Source: Holophagae bacterium
Lineage (GTDB): Bacteria; Acidobacteriota; Thermoanaerobaculia; Thermoanaerobaculales; Sulfomarinibacteraceae
Direction: 5' to 3'
Length of the DNA: 5,631 nucleotides
NCBI GenBank assembly: GCA_030637505.1
Contig: DAOWGJ010000127.1
Location: 1 to 5,631, forward strand
Of this stretch, positions 1 through 5,631 are shown one piece after another. Positions within the stretch are counted from its first letter, which is position 1. Each line of letters opens with the position of its first letter. The position numbers and the translations under genes are program-made. The notes beneath the pieces are model-generated. The model worked only from the letters and a program-made list of their open reading frames with translations, did not search any database and was not told the DNA's origin.

Positions 1-1412
1 ACATCGTGCTCTTCCTCGCTGATGACCACGGCCAGTGGGCCGCCGGCCCCTATGGCAATAAAGAGGTCGACACGCCGGCTCTCGATCGACTGGCCCAATC
101 CGGCGTCCTGATGGCCGACGCCACCAGCCCGTCACCGGTGTGCTCGCCGGCACGGACCAGCCTGCTGACCGGCCGACTCCCCTCCCAGCACGGGATCCAT
201 GACTTTCTCTCCGAAAGGCCCGATTTTCACCAGAATTGGCTGGCGGATGAGGTGCTCCTTCCCGAACTCCTGCAGAAAGCCGGCTACCGCACGGCGCTGA
301 TCGGCAAATGGCACCTCTCAGCGACGAGTCTTGAACCGGATCCGAGCTTCGACCGCTGGCTCAGCTACGACCAGGGCCCCGAGGACTGGCCCAATCAATA
401 CCTCCACCAGGGCACGGTCCACCTGTCCGATCAGGGAACGCCCATCAGCGTTGACGGTTACCAATTGGAGTACCTCGGGCGTGCCGCACGTGAGTTCATC
501 GCTTCCGGTGACCCGGATCAGCCCTACTTCCTGCTCTTCGCGCCAACCGATACCCACGAACCGATCACCGGACATCCGAAGGCCCTCGTTGAACGCTACC
601 GCAACGCTGATCTCCGGGAAGTCCCCCAAGGAGAGACATCGATGTTACCTGCAGCCGGACCTGCCTCAGTTGCCCCTGAGGATTTCGGTGAGACCCTCGC
701 CCAGTACTACGCAGCAGTCAGCCATCAGGATGCGGAATTGGCGAAAATCCTCGAACTGCTCGAGGCCAGGGGCGACCTCGAGAATACACTGGTGATCTAC
801 ACCTCGGACCACGGCATGATGGTCGGCCACCACGGTCTGATCGGCAAGAGCAACGCAACCCTCCCACAGAATCTCTACGAGGAGTCGATCCGTGTGCCGA
901 TGATTCTTAGCTGGCCTTCGGGTTTCCCAGAAGCCGGGATCACCCTCGATATACCTTTTGATCATCTCGATCTGTTTCAGACGATCCTCGAGCCAGCCGG
1001 CCTCGAGATCAGCGAGGATCTTCGCCGTCGAATCAACAGCCCCGGAACAAGCCTGCTTCCCAGGCTTCACGATTCCGAATCCCGGTGGCGCCGCTACCGG
1101 TTCACCGAGCACGGCAACGCCCGCCAGATCAATGACGGCCGCTACAAACTCGTTCGGCGCTACCCGCCACTGGACCCACAATTCGGTGACGAACTCTACG
1201 ACCTTCAGGCCGACCCACGCGAGACCGTCAACCTATTGAAAGATCCGGCCTTCAGCGAGATTGGCGCAGCGTTGCTTGCCGCCCTCGACCGGCATTTCGA
1301 AGAATTCGAGGTCCAGGAGCACAGCGGCCGCACCGTCATCGACCAGCCGCCCTGCAACGGCATCGAACCGTGGCGGAAAGTGGCGGTTCGGTTGGCTACC
1401 GAACCGGAATAA
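1..1412 (+). CDS. Cys-type (formylglycine) sulfatase, 5'-truncated by the window edge
   Basis: Alkaline-phosphatase-superfamily sulfatase that would hydrolyse a sulfate ester; the substrate cannot be read from the sequence. The frame is open at the left edge. The first complete codon is Ile at 3-5 and the protein begins IVLFLADDHG, the usual first strand of sulfatases with the two metal-binding Asp (residues 7-8 counted from that Ile). A GTG at 6 is an internal Val, not the start. The active-site signature is CSPAR, with Cys47 (141-143) the residue normally converted to formylglycine by a maturase (none is in the window). Other family marks are GKWH (Lys102, His104), THEP (His185), the metal ligands SDHG (Asp269-His270), GK (Lys282), the EESIRVPMI block, and the C-terminal YKLVRRY and ELYDLQADP motifs. 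About 469 residues are present, near full length. Any signal peptide would lie outside the window. The 3' end overlaps the convergent nucleotidase gene by 17 nt. The family assignment is firm; the subfamily is not assigned. Confidence 0.95.
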   Translation, partial: IVLFLADDHGQWAAGPYGNKEVDTPALDRLAQSGVLMADATSPSPVCSPARTSLLTGRLPSQHGIHDFLSERPDFHQNWLADEVLLPELLQKAGYRTALIGKWHLSATSLEPDPSFDRWLSYDQGPEDWPNQYLHQGTVHLSDQGTPISVDGYQLEYLGRAAREFIASGDPDQPYFLLFAPTDTHEPITGHPKALVERYRNADLREVPQGETSMLPAAGPASVAPEDFGETLAQYYAAVSHQDAELAKILELLEARGDLENTLVIYTSDHGMMVGHHGLIGKSNATLPQNLYEESIRVPMILSWPSGFPEAGITLDIPFDHLDLFQTILEPAGLEISEDLRRRINSPGTSLLPRLHDSESRWRRYRFTEHGNARQINDGRYKLVRRYPPLDPQFGDELYDLQADPRETVNLLKDPAFSEIGAALLAALDRHFEEFEVQEHSGRTVIDQPPCNGIEPWRKVAVRLATEPE

Positions 1413-1429
1413 GCCGCCCGCGGGGCGGT
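1384..1429. terminator. Two hairpins at the convergent gene junction, possible bidirectional transcription end
   Basis: The first hairpin has a perfect 8-bp stem, CGGTTCGG at 1384-1391 paired with CCGAACCG at 1399-1406, with a 7-nt loop. The nucleotidase TAG stop (complement of 1396-1398) lies in that loop, and the sulfatase TAA (1410-1412) follows just after. A second stem, CCGCCC at 1414-1419 with GGGCGG at 1423-1428, has a 3-nt loop and can add a G-U pair. The position between two convergent stops fits shared transcription termination or mRNA 3'-end protection. No T-tract follows on either strand, so a classic intrinsic terminator is not supported. Confidence 0.3.
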
Positions 1430-2976
1430 GCGGCAACCGTTTCGGTCTCGGTGAAAAATTTCTCCAGGAGATCGGCAAATCTAGGACCGTCGTCGATGAC
1501 GACCTCCGCCTCGACAAAACCTGAGTACAGATCGGCGCCGGAAGCGAGGAAATCGAGGGTTGTCACCGAGTAGGTGGCCAGCGGATCGAGTAGCCGGTCT
1601 CCTACCGACACCTTCTGTACTCGTTCACCATTAGGCTCGGAAAGATCGTATTCGACCCTCAGACCCGAAACCTGGAGCAGGCCCCGTTCGAGGGTAAAAC
1701 TCTGTTCCAGGACAATTCGGATCTGCTCGCCCGTCATCGACAATACGTAGACGAAATCGATGAAGGGAAAGGCGTCGAACAGGGCCTCGCGGGTGACCGG
1801 CCCGGCCGGGAGGTCGGCCCGCAATCCACCGGAGTGGATAAAGGCCATGTCGGTCAATCCATGGGTTCGCAGGATATCGGCGCAGAGATTCCCGAGATCG
1901 GACTCCTCGAAATACCGACGGGTCAAGCGTCCGGCTGTACGGCCAAGAACCTCGTCGATCTCCGGGAATCGCATGCGATAGGCCTCGAGTTTGGCGGCTA
2001 CCGTTGGCTGCGGCTTGAGGTTGTCGCTGTCAACGACCAGGAGACGACCATCGTGGGCAACGACTTTTCCAGTCTCGGCGTCCAGCGTCAGTTTCAGGTA
2101 GCCGAGGCGCGTGCCCTGCCCGTAGGTTTGGCAGATCAGCGTGCCGGTCTCCGGGTGCACGACAGGTGTTTCCTGACCGGCATCGGCGTGGCCGCCAATC
2201 AGCACGTCGACGCCCTCCACCAATCCCGCGAGGCGAATATCGGCTTCAATGCCGCGCTGCACCGTGCGATCGGCTTCGTCGTCGGTCTGCATGGGCGCGG
2301 TTTTCCCCTGGTGGGTCAAGAGGATGACCAGATCAACATCGGGGCGGAGACGTGCCACCGCGACCTTGGCGGCAGCAACCGGATCACGCACTTCGAGACC
2401 CTTCAGATGGGGTGGGTACAGCGCGGTCGCCGCGTCCGTACCGAAAATGCCGACCACCCCGAGACGGAAGCCATCGCGCTCGAGGATTGTCGAGGGTTGG
2501 GCGAACGGGATATCCGTCCCCTCGTAAAACAGATTGGCCGCGAGCACAGGGAACGGTGCTCGGTGCATCGCATCACGCAATACCCACCAGCCGTACTCGA
2601 ACTCGTGGTTGCCTATGCACATCGCGTCATAACCCATCGTGATCATCAACTCAAAAGGCAGCTCACCGTGGGTCAACTTGGCGAGAGTTCCGGTGAAAAT
2701 ATCGCCCGCGTCGAGCAAAAAGCTCAACGACGCCTTCGCCCGCTCCGCTTCGATCAGGGCCGCCAGCTCAGCAATCCCGCCGACATGGTCCAGATCATCC
2801 CGCCAGAATGCCGGGATCGGGTCATACGCACTCTCAAAATCGTTGGTATAGAGCAGGACCACCTCGCGGGTCTTTGCCTCCGGCTCGACTACCGGAAGAG
2901 CCTCGGCGGCAAACCCTCCCGTGACAGTCATCAGGATCAGAAAAATGATCTTCGAGATTCGCCTATAACCCATCAT
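1396..2976 (-). CDS. Secreted 5'-nucleotidase / UshA-family metallophosphoesterase with altered metal site
   Basis: Predicted exported phosphoesterase of the bifunctional UshA/5'-nucleotidase family, likely releasing phosphate from nucleotides or related esters in the periplasm. Starting at the ATG at 2976 gives 526 residues. The n-region YRRISK, a hydrophobic stretch IIFLILMTVTGGF and AAEA look like a Sec signal peptide; there is no lipobox Cys. Metallophosphoesterase domain (about 37-305): TNDFE (Asp46, Glu48), AGD (Asp92), GNHE (Asn123, His124), LTHQG (His222), GGHAD (His263, Asp265). The 5'_nucleotid_C domain (about 340-515) has LGNLCADILR, HSGGLR (Arg386), LQVSGLRVEYD and DFLASGADLY (Phe476, a likely base-stacking residue). 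The canonical DxH and GHxQ/GHxH ligands are DFE and GHAD here, so metal or substrate preference may differ. An in-frame GTG at 2982 is a credible alternative start because it lies closer to the Shine-Dalgarno sequence. Extension further upstream into the transposase gene is unlikely. The gene is 40 nt downstream of the RAYT stop on the same strand and converges with the sulfatase. Confidence 0.92.
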   Translation of the reverse strand: MMGYRRISKIIFLILMTVTGGFAAEALPVVEPEAKTREVVLLYTNDFESAYDPIPAFWRDDLDHVGGIAELAALIEAERAKASLSFLLDAGDIFTGTLAKLTHGELPFELMITMGYDAMCIGNHEFEYGWWVLRDAMHRAPFPVLAANLFYEGTDIPFAQPSTILERDGFRLGVVGIFGTDAATALYPPHLKGLEVRDPVAAAKVAVARLRPDVDLVILLTHQGKTAPMQTDDEADRTVQRGIEADIRLAGLVEGVDVLIGGHADAGQETPVVHPETGTLICQTYGQGTRLGYLKLTLDAETGKVVAHDGRLLVVDSDNLKPQPTVAAKLEAYRMRFPEIDEVLGRTAGRLTRRYFEESDLGNLCADILRTHGLTDMAFIHSGGLRADLPAGPVTREALFDAFPFIDFVYVLSMTGEQIRIVLEQSFTLERGLLQVSGLRVEYDLSEPNGERVQKVSVGDRLLDPLATYSVTTLDFLASGADLYSGFVEAEVVIDDGPRFADLLEKFFTETETVAAPPRGRLIPVR

Positions 2977-2987
2977 TTTCACCGTTG

Positions 2988-2993
2988 CCTCCC
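2988..2993 (-). promoter_or_regulatory. Shine-Dalgarno sequence of the nucleotidase gene
   Basis: GGGAGG reads on the minus strand 11 nt before the ATG at 2976 and 5 nt before an in-frame GTG at 2982. It supports translation starting here rather than at upstream in-frame codons that would run into the transposase gene. The spacing makes GTG 2982 and ATG 2976 both possible; either choice keeps the same signal peptide. Confidence 0.65.
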
Positions 2994-3020
2994 GTAGCGG
3001 CGCTCGCGAACTGCTCCTAC
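2994..3020 (-). repeat. REP-like GTAG-headed imperfect palindrome at the 3' end of the transposase gene
   Basis: On the minus strand this 27-nt element starts GTAGGAGC and ends GCCGCTAC. The terminal GTAG pairs with CTAC, and G-C and C-G pairs follow after two mismatches. The centre holds the self-complementary TCGCGA. The GTAG head resembles the tetranucleotide recognised by RAYT transposases, and the element sits where REPs commonly flank RAYT genes. Its first bases form the end of the transposase reading frame: the TAG stop at 3017-3019 is part of GTAG. It is more degenerate than the two internal copies and could be chance or a decayed relative. Confidence 0.4.
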
Positions 3021-3625
3021 GTCCAGTTCTCGGGGTTTTCGTCATCTTCGTCCCATCGCGCCGGGTTGTCCATGATGTATTGGCGGATGCGGTGTAGTGC
3101 TGCCTCATTGCGGATGATGTGTTCGTAGTAATTGCGCTGCCATAGCCGTCCAGGAAACGCCCGCCACCCGGATTGTCTCACTCCGCGAATGTAGTAATTT
3201 GTCGTCATCGTTTTGAACCATTGAATAATGGTATGTAGGGGCGCACCTGCGTGTGCGCCCTGTCCGCCGGGATCAACATCCGAACAAACAGGCGACCTAT
3301 CATCCAGGTCACCATCCAGACCAACGGGCGGGCGAACACATAGGTTCGCCCCTACAGGGTTGATGCGAACGATACCGTGCACATGATTGGGCATTACGAC
3401 GAAATCGTCCACATCAGTATTTGGAAATTTACGGTTCAATTCCACCCACCATTGTCCGACCATTCGTCCAGCGTCATTCGGACACATTTCGCTATCGACG
3501 ATATCTCCCAAAACACAAACCTGCTGTTCAGTGCAAGTCGTGACAAAATACGCGCCTTCCTGGCTGTAGTCGTATCCTCTCAGTCGAATGGACCGACGAT
3601 GATGTGAATCGAGGGCATGGCTCAT
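3017..3625 (-). CDS. REP-associated tyrosine transposase (RAYT, Y1/HUH family)
   Basis: Single-strand DNA transposase of the TnpA_REP (Y1_Tnp) family, whose characterised members bind and cut GTAG-headed REP hairpins. From the ATG at 3625 it has 202 residues. The N-terminus RRSIRLRGYDYS and AYFVTTCT is typical. The HUH motif is PNHVHG (His81, His83). The C-terminal block LWQRNYYEHIIRNE carries the likely nucleophile Tyr167 (the Tyr before Glu-His), followed by RIRQYIMDNPARW, a standard RAYT ending. Between the HUH motif and TIIQWFKTMTTN is an unusual Gly/Pro/Asp-rich linker, about residues 90-132, encoded largely by two inverted REP elements. All motifs are intact with no stop or frameshift, so the gene may be active. 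A TTG at 3637 would add four residues; neither start has a strong ribosome binding site. GC is about 48% over 3361-3600 by hand count, against about 67-73% in sampled 60-nt stretches of its neighbours, which suggests acquisition from elsewhere. Confidence 0.93.
   Translation of the reverse strand: MSHALDSHHRRSIRLRGYDYSQEGAYFVTTCTEQQVCVLGDIVDSEMCPNDAGRMVGQWWVELNRKFPNTDVDDFVVMPNHVHGIVRINPVGANLCVRPPVGLDGDLDDRSPVCSDVDPGGQGAHAGAPLHTIIQWFKTMTTNYYIRGVRQSGWRAFPGRLWQRNYYEHIIRNEAALHRIRQYIMDNPARWDEDDENPENWT
3235..3260 (+). repeat. REP element 1, inside the transposase gene
   Basis: GTAG (3235-3238) is followed directly by a perfect 8-bp hairpin: GGGCGCAC (3239-3246), loop CTGCGT, GTGCGCCC (3253-3260). 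The tetranucleotide plus GC-rich hairpin matches the general design of RAYT-recognised REPs. The element is antisense to the transposase gene and, read from the minus strand, encodes the linker residues QGAHAGAPLH (about 122-131). It matches 22 of 26 positions with the inverted copy at 3330-3355. Confidence 0.78.
3330..3355 (-). repeat. REP element 2, inverted partner inside the transposase gene
   Basis: On the minus strand GTAG (complement of 3352-3355) is followed by the 8-bp stem GGGCGAAC / GTTCGCCC (plus-strand arms 3330-3337 and 3344-3351) with a 6-nt loop. It encodes the transposase residues VGANLCVRP (91-99), starting 7 codons after the second His of the HUH motif. Together with the copy at 3235-3260 it forms a tail-to-tail inverted pair with a 69-nt spacer, the arrangement known as a BIME in enterobacteria. 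Confidence 0.78.
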
Positions 3626-3736
3626 TTTCGAAAACAACTTGCCAAATAGGTCATTTCAGAACTGAAACCCAACTGAACCTTCAGGTCTGAGCGAAGCCCA
3701 GCGGCGGCCGACCCCAACATCAACCTGTTCCCGATC

Positions 3737-5631
3737 TCAGACGACGGAAAACACCATCCGCCCAGCAATCGACAAGGCCAGAGCGACAACGACGGTCAGC
3801 CCCGAAATCCACGCCGTGTCCTTCCAGCCCAACTCCCGAGCCATCGCCGCGATGGTGGCGGCACAAGGCACGTAGAAGACGACGAACAGGGTGAAGACCA
3901 CCAGTTGTTCGGTCGTCAGAACCTGGTCGAGGTTGTTGGTCCCCATGGCCTGCACGAGCATCACCAGGGTCAGTTCCTTGCGAAGCACGCCGAAGATCAG
4001 GGTCATGCCGACGGCTGCCGGAAGGCCGAGGGTCCAGACCGTCAATGGCGTCAGAGCGGCGTTGAGGAAAGCCCCGGCGCCGAAGTACTCCAGGAGCCCG
4101 AGAACGATCGAGGATACGACCAGGACCGGCCACGCGATGATGAGAAACTCCTTCAGGCTGAGCCATGTCTTTGCAACCATCGTTTTCATTGTTGGGAGCG
4201 CCAAATTGGGGATCTCCAGAATCAACCCCGGGGACCGCCCTTCGAGGAACTGACTCAAGACCCGGCCGATGACCATGATCACCACCAGGTTGAGGAGGTA
4301 GATGCCCAGAGCCCAAAGTGGCCCAAGATAGGCCGCGACCAAACCGTAGATGACAATGGTCCGGGCGGAGCACGGGATGAAGGACGCCAAGGCCGCGGTG
4401 ATGCGCCGGTCCCTTTTCGATTCCAGGATTCGGGTGGCCATGATCGCCGGTACGGTGCAGCCATAGCCAAGAATCAGCGGCAGAACGGATTTACCATGCA
4501 AACCGATCCGGTGCATCAAATTATCCAAGATGTAGGCCATGCGCGGCAGGTAGCCCGAGTCTTCCAACACCGCCAGCGCAATCAAGAACGGCAACAGGTA
4601 AGGCAAAACGATGGTCAAGCCGCCGGCAATACCGAGGAAGAGCCCTGACAGCAGGGCCCCGACCAGAGTTTCTGGAGGAAAACGTCCCTCCAGAACTGCC
4701 TGCATGCCGTCGAACCAGCCGACCAACGGCGCCTCCAGCAACCGCCCGACGCCGAAGACCAGGTAGAAGACCACAGAGAGGATCAACACCATCAGCGGAC
4801 CGCCGGACCACGGGTGGAGCAGCAACCGGTCGACCCGCTCTCGCCAGCCGACCTTGGGTCGGCCAAGCTGTCCGATCTGATCCCAGATCGTGTGGGCCAT
4901 CGCATGACGACACCCGGACACCACCTGATCGGCACTCCAACCGTGGATGTCCTGGAGCTTTTCGATGATCGTGTCGATACTGCCCTCAACCTCCGGCGTC
5001 GACCGCCGGACTTTCTCCCTGAAGTACGGATCCAACTCAAGCACTTTGGTGGCCACCAGCGCCGTCGGCAAACGGCACTCGAACCCGGCCTTTCCCAGGA
5101 GGTCCTTGACCTGGGCAACGGCTGTTTCGACTTCCTTGTCGAAACAACCCGGCCCGTGTGCGGACCCGCCGTGGGCCGCCTGAAGGGCTGTTCGGAAGAG
5201 ATCCTTGAGTCCCTGCCCTCGCCGACCGACGGTGGCGATGACCGGAACGCCCAGTTTTTTCGCCAGGGCCTCGACGTCGATGGTCATGCCGTGCCGCTCG
5301 GCCTCGTCCATCATGTTGAGGGCGATGACCATCGGCCGCTCCAGCTGGAGCAGTTGGAGGGTCAATTCCAGGGACCGCTCAAGCCTGCTGGCATCGACGA
5401 CGTTGATGATCAGGTCCCAGTCCTCCTCCGCAACATACCGAACGGCCTCACCGGCTTCCGGAGATACTGAGGTCAGAGAGTACATGCCCGGAAGATCGAC
5501 AACATCGACCTCGTGACCGTGAATCAGCGCACGACTGAGCGTGTAGCTCACCGACGAGCCGGGAAAATTGGCGGTCGCCGAGCGATAACCGGCGATGGCG
5601 TTGAAGATCGTGCTCTTGCCCGAGTTGGGCT
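3737..5631 (-). CDS. feoB: Ferrous iron transporter FeoB (G domain plus gated membrane domain), 5'-truncated
   Basis: Inner-membrane Fe(II) uptake protein with an N-terminal GTPase domain. The reading frame is open at the right edge. The first complete codon is Pro at 5627-5629 and 630 residues are present, lacking only the first few. G-domain motifs (numbering from that Pro): G1 PNSGKST (1-7); switch I ANFPGSSV, where FeoB usually has PGVTV; G3 DLPG (45-48) followed by MYSL; G4 NMMD (105-108); and a divergent G5 region VGRRGQGL. The membrane half begins near GGPLMVLIL and has about nine to ten hydrophobic segments. The two gate motifs are present: GCTVPAIMATR (Cys391) with PCSAR (Cys420), and YVPCAATIA (Cys589). 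The protein ends soon after the last membrane segment, so it is a compact FeoB without a long C-terminal tail. No FeoA or FeoC is visible here; feoA could lie just outside. The 111 nt to the RAYT start show no clear terminator. Confidence 0.95.
   Translation of the reverse strand, partial: PNSGKSTIFNAIAGYRSATANFPGSSVSYTLSRALIHGHEVDVVDLPGMYSLTSVSPEAGEAVRYVAEEDWDLIINVVDASRLERSLELTLQLLQLERPMVIALNMMDEAERHGMTIDVEALAKKLGVPVIATVGRRGQGLKDLFRTALQAAHGGSAHGPGCFDKEVETAVAQVKDLLGKAGFECRLPTALVATKVLELDPYFREKVRRSTPEVEGSIDTIIEKLQDIHGWSADQVVSGCRHAMAHTIWDQIGQLGRPKVGWRERVDRLLLHPWSGGPLMVLILSVVFYLVFGVGRLLEAPLVGWFDGMQAVLEGRFPPETLVGALLSGLFLGIAGGLTIVLPYLLPFLIALAVLEDSGYLPRMAYILDNLMHRIGLHGKSVLPLILGYGCTVPAIMATRILESKRDRRITAALASFIPCSARTIVIYGLVAAYLGPLWALGIYLLNLVVIMVIGRVLSQFLEGRSPGLILEIPNLALPTMKTMVAKTWLSLKEFLIIAWPVLVVSSIVLGLLEYFGAGAFLNAALTPLTVWTLGLPAAVGMTLIFGVLRKELTLVMLVQAMGTNNLDQVLTTEQLVVFTLFVVFYVPCAATIAAMARELGWKDTAWISGLTVVVALALSIAGRMVFSVV

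Noticed and set aside
1834..2997. Long plus-strand open frame of 387 codons opposite the nucleotidase gene
   Set aside because: It is antisense to a gene with clear family motifs, its translation has no recognisable domain, and high GC readily produces such open antisense frames.
2977..3108. N-terminal extension of the nucleotidase frame into the transposase gene
   Set aside because: It would put 44 basic, unstructured residues before a clear signal peptide and overlap the RAYT coding end. A good Shine-Dalgarno sequence lies just before the shorter start.
3235..3355. CRISPR-like or integron attC-like interpretation of the repeated palindromes
   Set aside because: Only two copies in inverted orientation, with GTAG heads, inside a RAYT gene; no regular spacers, Cas genes or integrase.
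3687..3701. Hairpin downstream of feoB (CTGGGC / GCTCAG on the minus strand, 3-nt loop) and nearby CTGAA/TTCAG repeats at 3654-3684
   Set aside because: Short stems with tiny loops and no T-tract; not enough to call a terminator, and no link to the REP elements.
3626..3736. Promoter for the transposase gene (minus-strand TTGGGT and TATTTG with about 18-nt spacing)
   Set aside because: Both hexamers match the sigma-70 consensus poorly and could be chance.
3905..4648. Plus-strand open frame of 247 codons opposite feoB, and a similar one at 4814-5470
   Set aside because: Low-complexity, charged, Gln- and Arg-rich translations opposite strongly conserved FeoB coding sequence; shadow frames.

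Overview
This is a GC-rich bacterial chromosomal window with four genes. Three appear native: an arylsulfatase-family enzyme, a secreted 5'-nucleotidase-family phosphoesterase and the ferrous iron transporter FeoB. The fourth is a REP-associated tyrosine transposase (RAYT) of lower GC content. The cleavable-looking signal peptide on the nucleotidase and the Cys-type sulfatase suggest a Gram-negative, didermal organism that uses organic sulfate and phosphate esters, for example in Planctomycetota, Acidobacteriota, Myxococcota or a related lineage. The sequence alone does not fix the phylum.

Layout. The sulfatase runs rightward from the left edge (its first codons lie outside) to 1412. All other genes run leftward. 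FeoB enters from the right edge (its first codons lie outside) and ends at 3737. The RAYT occupies 3625 to 3017 and the nucleotidase 2976 to 1396. The sulfatase and the nucleotidase converge and share 17 nt, with a strong hairpin at the junction. Only 40 nt separate the RAYT stop from the nucleotidase start. That gap holds a REP-like GTAG-headed palindrome and a good Shine-Dalgarno sequence.

The most interesting structure is inside the RAYT gene. Two 26-bp REP-type palindromes, each beginning with GTAG, lie in inverted, tail-to-tail orientation at 3235-3260 and 3330-3355. They are part of the open reading frame and encode a linker between the HUH motif and the catalytic tyrosine. The two copies differ at four positions, and two of these form a compensatory C:G to A:T change in the stem. 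The transposase gene therefore appears to carry its own substrate elements as in-frame coding sequence.

The second point is that the nucleotidase departs from the UshA-type consensus at two ligands of the same metal site (His to Glu, and Gln to Asp) while keeping the other ligands. No CRISPR array, tRNA, rRNA or defence operon was seen. The genes do not form an obvious joint pathway. The window reads as ordinary metabolism and transport genes with a RAYT/REP unit between feoB and the nucleotidase gene.
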